Assembly (NCBI GenBank): GCA_030490835.1
Contig: CM059971.1
Location: forward strand, 42,642,012-42,706,011
Origin: Annona cherimola
Lineage: Eukaryota; Streptophyta; Magnoliopsida; Magnoliales; Annonaceae
Length of the DNA: 64,000 bases
Reading direction: 5' to 3'
Position 1 is the first letter of the stretch; every line of letters starts with the position of its first letter. A model generated the notes under the pieces. It searched no databases. It was given only the letters and a program-made list of their open reading frames with translations, and was not told where the DNA came from. The position numbers and the translations under genes were made by a program. Of the stretch, positions 36,541 to 48,345 are shown piece after piece.

Positions 36541-37608
36541 GAAAAATGCTTGCTTATTGAGTTTCAACTCATATTTTGTTTTCCCAACCTCAGATAGGTG
36601 TAGGGAAAGTCAAGAGATGAAGGGCATGTGTTGCTAAAGGAAAAGAGGAATCTACAAAGGTTAGTAGATTTTTGTATGAATAGATGCCCTAATGGGATAT
36701 GATGAGAAAGGACATAGGTTGTATGAAATTATGAAGTTATAAATAATATAAAAAATTGATGATTTATAATGATATGGATGAGTCCATTATGAATGATGAT
36801 GAGTATATGTTATGTGATAAAAGAAAAAGAAAGAGAAAAAAATTTGGACGAGATCCAATTAAGAACCCGCCATGTGATCAGGGCAACAATCCTGAGTTGC
36901 GTTTACCAATCGACAAGATCTTGGAGTAAGGACTATGTGGACGCCTCGGTTCAGGGTGCCACCTATATGGGGTTTATGATATTAATTAAGTGCTTAAGAA
37001 TAAGCACAATATGTAAATTATGAAAAATAAGTGAAAAATGATAAGTTGAAGGTTTATTACTTCATATGATGATTAAGGAATCTGTTATGATATATAACGA
37101 ATGTTACCCTAAATATGGGAATTAGACATGTGATGTAATGAATAATTTGATGCCTAAGTATGTTGTGTATGTGCACCCGACCTGAAATTCAAGTAGATTA
37201 TGAATATTTATGAAAATGAGTTAGAAAACTAAGTTGAATGCAAGCCAATGGAATTTACATGAATGCTATATCATTCTTACATGTATAGGCAAAGAAAAAG
37301 AAAAAGTTGACCCGGAAAGCTCACGTGAACAAGGTAAGCAAGCAAATTTTCTAAATGATTTTGGTTTTCATTACAAGGTATTTAAGGATAGTCATTCCTT
37401 GTCTATATGCGTATTGGAATGTTATTTCTATTGAAATAAATGATTGCTTACTGTTTCTCAAGTATTGATGAAATATGATGAAGTATGGATTTGAAACGAT
37501 GTTTTCATTGAAATGATATTAAAAAGGGATGGTGCAAAGAATTCTCTACAAGAGAATGACAAGTTCCATGTGTAAGAGGTATATAATGCCGGGGTAACTA
37601 AAAGTCAT

Positions 37609-37765
37609 TGGTGCGAACCAAGTGCTTGTCGTTAAGAGCACTGTGATCACCAGTTTAATTAAAATTAACCGAAACACATTAAAGCTACCACTATACGGGT
37701 GATAGTGTAGAATAACGGTGAGTCGGGTCGAATCCACAGAGAGGCGATGTAGTTTTGAATTGTTT
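37609..37765. other. Unclassified segment at the broken end of LTR-B2
   Basis: It begins TGGTGCGAACCAAGTGC at the point where LTR-B2 breaks off and includes GGGTCGAATCCACAGAG. The style recalls leader or LTR sequence of Tat/Retand gypsy elements, but I cannot assign it. No ORF is present. Confidence 0.35.
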
Positions 37766-38214
37766 TTAAGAGAAAGAGAGGGTATAGAGAAGAGAGAGAA
37801 AGAGAAAGAGAAAGAGAGAAGAGAGAAGAGAGAGAAAGAGAAAGAGAGAAGAGAGAAGAGAGAGAAAGAGAAAGAGAGAAGAGAGAAGAGAGAGAAAGAA
37901 GAGAGACGTTGGAGAGAGAAAAGAAAAGAGAAATTAGAAGAAATTAGAGAGAGAAAGAAGAAAGAGAAAAGAAGAGAGAGAAAGAAAAGGAAAGAAATTA
38001 AGAGAGAGGAGAGAGAGAGAAGAAGAAATTAGAGAGAGAAAGAGAGAAGAGAGAGAAAAGAAGAGAGAAAGAGAGAAGAGAGAAAGAGAGAAGAGAGAAA
38101 GAGAAGAGAGAGAAAGAAAATAGAAGAAATTAGAGAGAGAAAGAAGAGAGAAAAGAAGAGAGAGAAAAAGAGAAAATAGAAGAAATTGGAGAGAAAAGAA
38201 AGGGAGACAAGAAG
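37766..38214 (+). repeat. Polypurine (GA-rich) tract of about 450 bp
   Basis: Nearly all bases are A or G. Positions 37801-37890 hold three copies of one 30-bp unit built from AGAGAAAGAGAAAGAG and GAGAAGAG words. The long reading frame through it (Arg, Lys and Glu only) is a product of base composition and not a gene. Such a tract can form triplex DNA in vitro. Confidence 0.9.
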
Positions 38215-38555
38215 CTAAAAAAAATTAGCTAACAACTTAATTAAAACTATTCTAAGAAAGCAATAAAAGCTATGAAATTCAACTATTAAAGCAGAAAAGA
38301 GAATTACATTAAATTTAATCTAAAAATTACAAAGTATAAAATAAAGCAGTAAATCTAATCTAAAAATTAAAATTACAAATTAAAAAGTAATAACTACAAA
38401 GCATAAAATTTACATCACCCGAATATGGAGAGCAAAATCTCCACGTAATAGAAAATTTTATTGCTTGGCCCCACCTCCTTGCTACGGGTCCCACAAAATA
38501 AATTTTTACCTAGTACCCAAACCTTTAAGGGTTGATAAAAGTAAAATAGAAATGA
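38215..38555. other. AT-rich stretch, nothing recognised
   Basis: Following the purine tract, this 340-bp stretch has AATCTAAAAATTA-type simple repeats and no gene or terminus that I can identify. It may belong to the same unclassified element as 37609-37765. Confidence 0.3.
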
Positions 38556-39807
38556 ATGGGAAGGTTATTAATGCCTTTCTAGCTCAGTATCCACCTAAGT
38601 TCTCAGGTAAATCAGATTCTATTCAAGACTGAGCAGTGGATGACTGAAACCAAGAACATGTTCAAGGTTTAAACATGTAATTTTATGTAATGTCCCAAGC
38701 ATTGATTGACAATGCTTATGAGTGTTAGGAAACCCTAATAGCTATTTTGCGATAATCAAAGAAGGTAATCTGGAAGAATTGATAAGAAATATCTTCCAAT
38801 AGGACACCAGGATATAATACATGTTGGTAATGAACATGTACAATTAGAGCAAGGATAACTTGCCACTAAAGATTAAGGAGCCAGGTGTAGGGAAATAAAG
38901 GAGTAAGAAAGGTCAACTCAACCGATAGCTATAGTCGATAGGAAATTTCTGCAAATTATTGCAGAAAAATGTAGCAAAACATGTCTAGTTAGCATGTATA
39001 GAAGGAAAAGGAGATTACATATATGGTACCACAAAAGTTGATATATCATAGCAAGGAATGGTGGATAAATGAAGAAAAATGACGGTAAGAATTATTGTCG
39101 AAATTCTTTTCAATTCCGATATGATTGAAAGATAGGTATGAGAGAGATAATTTCTCTATGATGTTCATAAGGAATAAGATTACAAAAAAAAAAGATAAGG
39201 ACCCTTACTAGTTTATGGAAACTAGAAAAGAAGACTGGGAAGAAAATATTTTAGAGTGGTTTGATAACCGGTACTCCTATTAGGTAGTCTATGATGGTAA
39301 AATCTAGTGGTAGATATTATGAGAGGAGAAGGAATGGATAGCTTAGCAAAAGTGTCTTTTGCTAAGACATATATGAAACTTTATGTGACAGCAACTTTTG
39401 CTCTATGTTATAGAATGAATATATTATATTATACGAATGTTACATAAATGATTGCTATGGATTTTTATTTTGTATGAAATAATGGGTAGCTTAGATCTTA
39501 CTCTATGATAAGATGAGAAATTTTATAATTTCTCTATGTATAAGAATAATAGTATGCCTACCATAAGAATAAGAGATGGATGGTATAAAGAAAAGGACAA
39601 TTACAATGAGAAATCCATATGGGAACAGGAAATGGTAGAGATAAGTGATAGGTCTATTGGACCAAGGCTAAAAATGCCACTAAGACAGAGTAGCGCAATG
39701 GAAGCGTAGTGAGCTATTGAAGTATTGGTAAAGGATGATAAGTTAGTAAATGTATATGAGCTATACTCCCGATATTTGAAATGTAATAGGTTTCGGGACC
39801 TGTTATA
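38556..39807 (+). pseudogene. Heavily decayed chromovirus interior (gag remnant to pol end)
   Basis: Near 38566-38630 one frame reads FLAQYPPKFSGKSDSIQD, then several stops, resembling the N-terminal Gag motif of chromoviruses (PPxFxG). Further codons such as ALIDNAYEC follow. The rest is full of stops and cannot be assigned to domains. It ends with GGTTTCGGGACCTGTTATAA, the conserved sequence before the chromovirus polypurine tract. At only 1.25 kb it must have large deletions. Confidence 0.5.
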
Positions 39808-39819
39808 AGGGGGGAGTAT
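39808..39819 (+). other. Polypurine tract before LTR-C
   Basis: AAGGGGGGAGTAT lies directly before TGTGAAACCTGG at 39820, as in the other chromovirus 3' ends in the window. Confidence 0.75.
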
Positions 39820-41479
39820 TGTGAAACCTGGACCCAAGTAAGGTTTATTTATATGTAATTGGCATATAAATATGAATGAAGTATAATTTAGTGGAACTAT
39901 GAATGATTTCCAATTGCAATATTGACGATTTATTGCAAGTAGGGCATGTAGTTATGAATGATGAATATAAGCCAATATGGGTCAATGTGATTAAAGAGGC
40001 TTAATGAGGATTAGGAAATTTGATTATATTGAAGATAATTACCTCATATATTATGGGTTAATTAAGGGAGATTATGTTGATAATTTTGGATTAAAGGTGG
40101 CAATTGCTAGAAAATCCATAATTCGACATCGGGAAGGTAGATTAAGATGAAAATTGAAAAGTAAGCACATAATTTTGTGCTTAATCATATGGAAAGGTTG
40201 GATTATGAAAATAATGAAAAAATTAGCATGAAAATCAATCATCACCATCAAAATCCAAAGATGGATTCAAATGATCATAACTTGAGCTAGAAAAGTCGGA
40301 TTGAGACGAAATTTGAAACGAACGGTTAAAATTATGAGATCCATGTAATGAGAGTCTTGGATTAAGCTAATGATGATGGGATATTGGTTTCACGAAAATA
40401 GGTGTATAATTATTTGTGCACCAAAAATGTGAGCTTGTATTTATGTTAAAGTAAGGTGAATAATTATATGATTAATGACATAAATGAGGTGTCGAAAGGA
40501 GGTAAATACACATGGATTTTATGAATTAATTTATTGAAAAAATCCATGATAAAACCCAGTGATTAATGATATGATTTAAAGGTTATTGGATTAGCTAAAA
40601 GGAGCATGGATTAGCTGGCATGGAATGGACGTCCAAATGGGCTATTTACATGATATTTTTTATTTTTAAAAATTACAAAATATGTAATTAAGTGAGCTAA
40701 ATGACAAGGGTGGTTAATGGCATTAATTTAGAATGAATTTTATGGCACAAAATTCAAAAACATCAAGGCACATGGACGTGGACAGCAACATGAGTAGGAA
40801 TGATGTGCACGTTCAAAGCAGCTTTTGGAAATTTTAATGATTTTTTTAATAGCTAAATTGACCCCTAATTAAGCTAGTTACCTAGGATGATTAAAAACCC
40901 ATTAATTAAAGTGAAAATTTGGTGGAAAAATCGTTTAAAAGTTGCTGCAAGTGGACCCCACCCAAGTGGACAGCTACATGAAGGAAGAGAGGTGCACGTT
41001 CAAAGGTTGCTATATTTTATTTTATTTTATTTTTTAAAATAAGAAAAGTGGACCCCTAAGTAGCCTATTAGCTAGGGTGGTTAATTAGCCATTAATTAAA
41101 GTCAAATTTTTGTGAAAAAAAATGGTAAAGTTGCTGCAAAGTGGACGTCCAACAAGGGCAGATTTGTGTCCATTAATGAATGGATTTTTGATGATTTTTT
41201 ATAAGATAATTACTTAATTTAAATGGACCACATTTTTCCATGTCAACAATAGGGGATAAGAATGTCTTAATCATGCTTTAAGTAAAGTAAAAAGTGGGGC
41301 CCACAAGCTGGAAAATCCAGCTTTTGCCCCAAGTGCACGTCCATTTGATTAAGGGTTCAGGAGAGAGAAAATGCTAAGGAGCAAACCCATTTTTCAGCAG
41401 CCCTTCACGTCCCCATTTTCCAGTAGCTTGAAGGGAAGAAAAAGAGGAGGAAAAAGAGAAGGAAAAATGGGAAGAAAGA
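39820..41479 (+). repeat. Chromovirus 3' LTR (LTR-C), first 1.66 kb
   Basis: It begins TGTGAAACCTGGACCCAAG after the polypurine tract and breaks at 41479 where element A starts. The sequence after element A (60244-61103) appears to be its continuation. Its first 0.95 kb is present again in reverse at 61104-62059 and 5240-6195. No gene is present. Confidence 0.75.
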
Positions 41480-44440
41480 TGTAACGCCCCATCCTGAGCG
41501 TCACAACATTACCTCAAGATCGTTCAACTGATAAACGTGATCAGGATTGTTGCCCTGTCACACGGCGGGTTTTAACGGATATTTATCCAAGTAAATATAT
41601 TCATAGGAGTTTAATTCCTCCTTATTTTCATCTCATGCATATCTGAGTCATTTCCATCTAATAATGTCATAACTAGACATGATTTTCATAACATAATTCA
41701 AACGATCTCATAAATTAGATGTCATTGCATGTATCATCATAGATGTCAACACAAAAAATCAAAGTATATACAATCATACGACATAAGTTTTTCATTAACA
41801 TGAAACTTATAATGTCTTCCCATTTCTTCGTTGGATGGCTCATGCTCCTTTCCCAGGTCCCATCTTTCACCTGTCTATGGGTTTGGAAAATGAAAACGTG
41901 AGTCGAAACTCAATAAGCAAGCTTATATTTTACAGGCAATTCATTTTGAAAGTATATTTATTTAAAAGCATTTTTCTCCCTTCAGTAGAGACACTTATCA
42001 AGTGATCAACTACCTATGGAGTAAAAACCTTTTCATAAATCATTCATACACATTTCATAAACACTTTATAAACATTAGATGTGCAAATTCATCATTTCCA
42101 TTGATGACGTTATCCTTCATGTGACGGTATGCTAGCACGGGGAACCCTCTTTCATTACATGATCATTTCCATCCTTGGCGCTGGACCTTCCGATTTGGCA
42201 ACGTCAAGGGGGACTCCTTGTCCACTTTCTACCTCGACTAGCCTACTTGATTTCCATTCCATGCATGACTTTTAGTCACCCGGGCATCATATACCCCCTT
42301 ACATATGGAACTTGTCATTCTCATGTAGAGAATTCTTTGCACCATCCCTTTTTAAACACCATTTCAATGAAACATTGTATAAATTTGTGTTTCATCACAT
42401 TTCAAGCATAATTGCGAAACCATAAGCAATCATTTATTTCAACAGAAATAACCATTTCAATACTCATATAGACAAGGAATGGCCATCCTTAAACACCTTG
42501 TAATGAAAACCAAAATCATTTAGAAAGCTGCTTGCTTACCTCGCTTGCTTAGCTTTCCGTTTCGCTTATCCCTTTGCCTTTGCTTATACATATAAGAATG
42601 ATATAACATTCATATATTTTCTTTGCTTGCATTCAACTCAGTTTTCCAACCCATTTTTATTAACATATATCATTTATTTGACTTCACAAGTCATTATGCT
42701 CATATATAGCACATTTTGCACATATCATCGGCTAACACATAACATATATAACCCCATAATTAAGGTATCCATTTCAATCACATAAAAATCATTCAATAAT
42801 TATCATTTATAGGTTCCTTAACCTTACCTTGCCATTTTTCACTCCATTTCCACAATACACATATCGGTGCTTGTTTTAAGCACCCTTTATTGCCTTAAGC
42901 CTCATTAATTAATCCCAAAATTTGACATTACATCATGACATTCTAAACAGAAATATATTCACAAAATTTATCATATTTTCATGCATGTTTTCATAAAACC
43001 AAATTACATAGGTCATTTTCCACTCATGCATGTCTATCCTTTCACATATAGCCATTTAACAACACATATATGAGGCCTTTTATAAAATTTCCCAAGTCAG
43101 AAATTTAATCCACTTTTCAGCATGATAATTATCCTTAATTAACACTGTAATTAGGGTATTTTTATGGAATTTAAATCCACTAATCATAGGTTTCTAAAAC
43201 AGCAACTTTGGAACCCATTTTTCACCTGTTTAACGTGTCTTTTGACACATAACCCTAAGCAGTTTTATAAATCCGAATTTTCAGAAATTAATCAAAGTTT
43301 TCCTAACCCAAATTTAGGTTATTAACATATATATCAATTTGGTTCATTTCTACATAGGTTTTATATTTCGTTTTGATTTTTTTCTCTAACTATCCACATA
43401 TGCTGAAATCGGGCGTACTGAAATCTCAAAATCTTGAATTAATATCAAATCAAGAAGTTTTGATCTGAAATATATACCATACCTCAATCTACATGAATTA
43501 GATAAAATAAATATTTTCATCACAAAAAAATTAAGCATTTATATTTATTTTGGTATTTTTACTTTGCTGGACAGCAGAATCCATTTTCAGACAGCCTGAA
43601 TGACGTACCCATAAAAACCTAATTTTTATTTTATTAGTGAACTCCTCATTATGTATTATATATCCTTTAAAAATTTCAGCTCAAAATTCCTTGTATAAAA
43701 ATGATCAAAAATCCTTTAGTGCAGCTAATCCTGCCACCCGTACAACCCTGTTCTGGTTGATTTTCTCAGATTTTTAATTTGAAACTGGATTATCCTTTTA
43801 AGATGAAAATTGGGTCTTTACTTAATAATCACATAATTATTCTTCCTAAAAATTTTATACTAAAATTCATCCATTTACTATTCCGCTCATATTTTAGTTT
43901 ACAATATCATATAACTTCCGGATTTTAGGCATAAAATCAAAATAATCATATACTTACTTTATTAAATGGGTAATCCCTCCTTTTCCCTTTTCTTTTCCCT
44001 TGTTTTTCCTTCCTCCTTGCTGGTCTAGAGTTGGACGTGAAGGCTGCCTTGGGGTGCAAGTTTCAGCACTTTGAAAATTTCCAACATCTCATTTCCACAT
44101 GACCGATTATCCCCCTTATAGAGCTGGAATTTCCAGCTATGGGCCCCACTTGTTGCTGCATTTTCTATAGCCATTGAATGCCCTCTTATCCTCTTTTGTG
44201 CTGGTGAACTCATAGCCAAGTAAATTGACTTTTTACCATTTTCAAAAATCCAAAAATCTGCTTTAATCAAAACCGTCCACTTATCCACAATTGCCCTTCT
44301 TTACTTAGCTCTAAAGCAACTTGTTACTTGCTCTCCAAGAAACCAACTTTCCATCGTAGTTAGCTTAATCCATTCCATTCATCTCATAGATTTCATAATT
44401 TTATTCCATCGTTTCAAATTTCATCTCAAACCAACGTTTC

Positions 44441-46166
44441 TGTTGGTCCCGAGTTAGTGGCAAAACCCAAGAGGGGAGGGGTGAATTGGGTTCTTTAAAA
44501 AATCTTTGGTAAATAAAGAATTAACCCTTTGAGTAATTAATCCCCTTTTGAAAAGAGCTAGAGAGCAATAAAGATAAAGCAGTAAAAAGAGATATAACAC
44601 AAGATTTATAGTGGTTCGGGCAAACCTTCCCTACTCCACTCTTCCAAGCTCACACTCTGTTGTGACTTGGGTTCCACTATGTATTCCACGAATACACTTA
44701 GAGTCACCGCTCTCTTCTAGATTTCAGCTCTAGGGGGCATATACAACTAGAGCCACTTGCTCTCTTCTAGATTCTAGCTCTAGGGGGCATAAACAACTCA
44801 CATGCAAAAGTAGGTGATGAGTCTCACTCCAATCACACCCTACTTTGCATATACTTGATCTTAGCTACCCAAGCTAAATCAAGATTTATACAACAAGACA
44901 ATTATATAAATGAAACTACACTTTACAGATTTGTGTAGGCAGATTTAGCTCGAGGAAGAAGTTGTAGAAGCAGCTTTGGATGAATATTGTTGAAGGCGCT
45001 AGCAACTTGAAGCTTTCTTCTTCCTTAGAATTTATACGAACCACTCAGAAATGGAGAAAAGCAAATAGGATTCCTTTCTAGATCTTCTTTTCTCTCTTTG
45101 GACTTTGTAGAGTATATAGTAGTGTCTTGTAATGTTCTTGTCTTTTTTCACGTTCATTTGAGGGTCCTTTTATAGAGGGAAGAAAATATGAACGTTATGG
45201 AGGTGGTTGGTGCGCAATAAATGAACTACAACGTTCGAAAATTTGACCGTTATACCCAAGTCGAAGATGGAGTCGACTTGGCTTGCGACTTGGCAACCCA
45301 AGTCGCATCTGGAGTCGACTTCGTATGCGACTCCAGTTTTTCCAATTTCCCAAGTCTCAGTTATAGCCGACTTGGTTTCAGACTTCGACTTAACCTGCGA
45401 TTTGGCTCGGGTTTTGCTGAAGCTGCTTTGATCTTCAAGTTGTGTTCTTCTATCTTGGATTGGTTTGATTCTTACTTAGATGATTCATGCATATTTGACT
45501 TATGTAGTCTTGATAGACATTGTTTGAATCATTCTTGTATCTTTGTCTTTGAGCTTGATAGACTTGATTTGATGTAGTTCATGAATCTTGACTATGAATT
45601 GGACTCATTTGATCTTTATCTTGATTCTTTGGACTTGATAAACCTGGTTTGAAGTCCTTCAGGCAATCATGCTTTGAGCTTGAATGTTATATTCTCTTGA
45701 ATGGCTTGAAAAACTGCATCTTTGAAATCTGAATTCCTCAAGTCGCAGATGGAGTCGACTTGGCCTGCGACTTCACCCAAGTCGCTCATGGAGTCGACTT
45801 GGCCTGCGACTTGGGCAGCTTTGTGCCCCAAAATCAGCGCTGGACACTATTTTGCATTTGAAGTCGATAGCGAGGTCGACTTCGTCTGCGACTTGGGAAC
45901 CCAAGTCGCATGTGGAGTCGACTTGACCTGCGACTTCACTTGTGTCTTTTGAGGTTCTTTCTTAAGTCGATATTTGAGTCGACTTTGGGATCGACTTCAT
46001 CCTAAGTCGAAGTCCAAGTCGACTTGAGGTTCGACTTGGCCACCTGAGTTCTTTAAATCACTTAACAAACTCATTAGTACTCAAAATATACTCAAGTTAG
46101 TCTTTGTTGATCATCAAAACTCAGTATTTGATTAATTTGTTTTGTTTTGAAACATTGTTTCCAACA
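44441..46166 (-). repeat. 3' LTR of the Sirevirus-type element
   Basis: It reads TGTTGG...CCAACA at its ends, extending the usual TG...CA to a 6-bp inverted repeat. On the plus strand it starts TGTTGGTCCCGAG. It carries eight GTCGAC palindromes between 45270 and 46022, a TATA box at 45168-45174 (minus) and a direct repeat of about 45-50 bp at 44711-44800. The 118-, 62- and 76-codon ORFs inside it lie antisense to the element and arise from the repeated AAGTCGACTT words; I do not consider them genes. Confidence 0.95.
45168..45174 (-). promoter_or_regulatory. TATA box in the 3' LTR of the Sirevirus-type element
   Basis: Minus-strand TATAAAA in CTCTATAAAAGGACC is a near-ideal plant TATA box. 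It lies about 990 bp into the LTR, downstream of the palindrome array. In the 3' LTR it could drive read-out into flanking DNA toward lower coordinates. Confidence 0.7.
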
Positions 46167-46185
46167 ATCTCCCCCTTTTTGATGA
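46167..46185 (-). other. Polypurine tract of the Sirevirus-type element
   Basis: On the minus strand AAAAAGGGGGAGAT directly precedes the 3' LTR start TGTTGG. A run of A and G of this form is typical for Sireviruses. Further CCCCCT words on the plus strand at about 46450 and 46480 may be extra polypurine tracts. Confidence 0.85.
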
Positions 46186-46489
46186 TTTGACAAAACTAAA
46201 TTGAGTTTATACCTTTCAGTATGAATGCATTTATATACTTCTCAAAAACAGAGCATGAGTCAACAAATTTTATCCAACCATTCAAGTCTTCAACACAGAT
46301 TGTAACCAATCATTCATATAAGCACATGTCAATCAAAGGTAACATTCATTTTATAATGTAAAGCAAATGAAATTTCCTAAGTACAAACTACCCGACCCAA
46401 AACTTACTTAAAGAAGTTCAACTCAACTCAATTTTATCTAACTTCCCCTAACTCCCTAACTCCCCCTAAGTTCGATCTCCCCCTTTTTG

Positions 46490-48046
46490 TCAATCGATCA
46501 AAAATAATGATTTGGTGAATTGAAATTGAGAGATCGGATATGGGATTGGTTTGATAGGACTATGATGGGCCGATGAGTATACTAGAGAAGCGTGATCTGG
46601 AGTTGTTGCTTTATGAACTGATCCTGACTCGTAAGGATCGAGTTCAGGCATTGGTGTCTTCTTATGTCGTCCGGATGCAAGATGATAGCGGATAGTCCGC
46701 ATTTCCCGCTCGATTCTGTCTTGCCGGGAGTGCATATCCTCGATTGCATTTAGAACGTCGGTGACGAGACTGGTCATCCTATTCTCTTGGTGACCCATTT
46801 CTTCCCGTAGAGTTGATATTTCATCCTTTATACTTTGAAGCGTAGCTGCTTGTGATGAAATATTTGGTTCTCTATCGGGTGCAGCGGATCCGTGCGGTGA
46901 ATAGGATCCGTGCGATGGAGGAGAAACGGCCCGTGCAGGTGATGCCATAGGAGGTTTCTCCCCCTCAGTTTGTGCATCGTCCTCAGCTTCTCGTGCTGGC
47001 TCGCCAAGTTTCTCTCGGATGCGATCATCCCTAAATTGCTCCAGATTGATTTTCATGCGTTGGAGCAAAGCCTTGTTAATGGCGTTTGTCGTCTTGGGGA
47101 CTTCAAATGGTTCCCCGTCAATGTCTAGCCCAACCCGCTCAAAAATCTTGGTGATCCAAGATCCGTAAGGTAACACGCCTCTCGGATTGTCTTTCCTGCA
47201 TGCCAAGGCTTCTAAGAATAGTCTGGGAAGACTAATCTTGATTTTGTTCACTAATTTCCATAGAATCATTGCTTCTTGAGGATTCAATTGATTCCTGCCG
47301 CCTCCTTTTGGTAAGATACAGTGGGCGATCAATAGACGGATGACCCTGAGTCTGGGAGGAAGATCCATATAATGCAGGAATTTGGTGCCTGCATGATATT
47401 TGTTACTTTTGGTCAATTCATTATAGACCGTGTCCATAGTTAGATCCTGGGGAAGCCTTTCTTCATCAAAAGGTACTTGAAGAATGTTTCCAATTCTTCT
47501 CAGAGCTCTGTCTTGATTTGGGAGGTTGCTACCCCCAAACTGTATTTCAGTGCCTTTGACATAAGTGCAAAACTTGGTGTCGTCCCATAAATAATAAAAC
47601 TGTCTTGTGAGATCAGGATAGATCCGTTCATCGGATTTGAATAGTTGTATCCATCCTTGGAAATCCAACAACTCTTCTATGTCGAACTCATAGTCGTTGA
47701 GGAACTTGAAATCTATGATCTTAGGAATGAATACCTTTCGTTCATAGAAGTTTCTGTAAAAGCGACTATGTTGTAGCTCTGTCCTGAAATAAGTGGTGGG
47801 CATTTTTAGAACTTGCCCCTTCTTGATAGGAATCCTTGAAGAGTAAGAGCTTTCAGGTTGGCTTTCAGATTGTGGAGCTCGATCAGTTGACTGGGTTGTG
47901 GTCTGAAATCGAACTCTTTTACCCGTTGAGGTTGACGGTTCCTCTCTAGCTCTTTTAGCGGGTGTTCTTTGTTTTCTAGGAACCTCTTCGGTTTGTGTAG
48001 GAACCCTTTTGGGGTAAGGTTTTGATACTGCCCTTTTTGGTGCCAT
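46490..48046 (-). CDS. Extra ORF (ORF3) of the Sirevirus-type element, 518 codons
   Basis: The frame runs from ATG at 48046 (MAPKRAVSKP) to the stop at 46490. The frame is open upstream to 48160 but with no ATG there. Residues 1-70 are basic, Pro/Ser-rich and hold nuclear-localisation-like KRAREEPSTSTGKRVRF. Residues about 85-345 form a globular part (FRNFYERK-like start, LLDFQGWIQLF, YVKGTEIQF, RLLIAHCILPKGG, LPRLFLEAL). This resembles, from memory, the putative plant transposon protein domain found next to many plant retrotransposons. Residues 400-455 are predicted coiled coil (IKDEISTLREEM, IEREMRTIRYHL). No signal peptide or membrane segment is seen, so a classical envelope is unlikely. 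It shares the pol frame, but TGA and TAA codons after pol exclude simple read-through. Function unknown. Confidence 0.75.
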   Translation of the reverse strand: MAPKRAVSKPYPKRVPTQTEEVPRKQRTPAKRAREEPSTSTGKRVRFQTTTQSTDRAPQSESQPESSYSSRIPIKKGQVLKMPTTYFRTELQHSRFYRNFYERKVFIPKIIDFKFLNDYEFDIEELLDFQGWIQLFKSDERIYPDLTRQFYYLWDDTKFCTYVKGTEIQFGGSNLPNQDRALRRIGNILQVPFDEERLPQDLTMDTVYNELTKSNKYHAGTKFLHYMDLPPRLRVIRLLIAHCILPKGGGRNQLNPQEAMILWKLVNKIKISLPRLFLEALACRKDNPRGVLPYGSWITKIFERVGLDIDGEPFEVPKTTNAINKALLQRMKINLEQFRDDRIREKLGEPAREAEDDAQTEGEKPPMASPARAVSPPSHGSYSPHGSAAPDREPNISSQAATLQSIKDEISTLREEMGHQENRMTSLVTDVLNAIEDMHSRQDRIEREMRTIRYHLASGRHKKTPMPELDPYESGSVHKATTPDHASLVYSSAHHSPIKPIPYPISQFQFTKSLFLID

Positions 48047-48345
48047 TGAAATGGTTTGGAGTGGGAGACTGAGAGATGGGAATGGAGATTTGAGAGAACT
48101 TTGAGAGAGAGAGCCGAGAGAGTTGGGAGAGAAAAAGAGAGCTGAGAGGACTGAGACCAATAGAGAGAGAGAGGGACCGGAATCGAAGAGGCGAGGATCT
48201 TTAGCTGGAGAAGAAAAAAAAATAGGGTTGTCTCCGGAGGAGAGAAGAGGAAAAACAGAGAGACGGAGAGAAATGGGAGGAAGAAAGAGAGAAGAGAAGA
48301 AGAAATAAGGAAAAGGTCTCGGAATTCGGACGGTCGCGCGCGCGG

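Larger units (their letters stand above)
31496..36963 (+). repeat. Solo LTR-D inserted in LTR-B2, itself split by LTR-A
   Basis: It begins TGTGAAACCCCGATTTTAG at 31496 and ends near GGTGCCACC at 36963; the last base differs from the family end CCACA. The flanks are TATAT on both sides (31491-31495 and 36964-36968), consistent with a 5-bp target duplication, although the AT-rich site weakens this. A solo LTR-A occupies 32769-35454. Without it LTR-D is about 2.8 kb. It is the forward counterpart of 16232-19406. No coding sequence is recognisable. Confidence 0.75.
26987..37608 (+). repeat. Interrupted chromovirus LTR (LTR-B2) with nested insertions
   Basis: It starts TGTGAAACCCCGACC at 26987 and is collinear with LTR-B. 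A hAT element (29123-30929) and LTR-D (31496-36963) interrupt it. It resumes at 36964 and continues to about 37608, where it breaks off at AAAGTCAT without the final 0.7 kb. Its own parts add up to about 3.3 kb. The start is inserted into an Athila leader; because the distal end is lost, no target duplication can be checked. No genes lie in the LTR parts. Confidence 0.75.

Noticed and set aside
37718..38032. 104-codon ORF of Arg, Lys and Glu repeats
   Set aside because: It is the translation of a purine-only tract. There is no homology, domain or gene context, and the frame exists only because stop codons need a T.
45221..45577. 118-codon ORF in the Sirevirus LTR (also 54283-54639)
   Set aside because: It is antisense to the element and built from the repeated GTCGAC words. 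It is identical in both LTRs because the LTRs are identical, not because of selection.
46490..48046. Calling ORF3 an envelope glycoprotein
   Set aside because: Position fits the Sirevirus env-like gene, but I see no signal peptide, transmembrane helix or fusion-peptide-like segment; the protein looks nuclear and coiled-coil.
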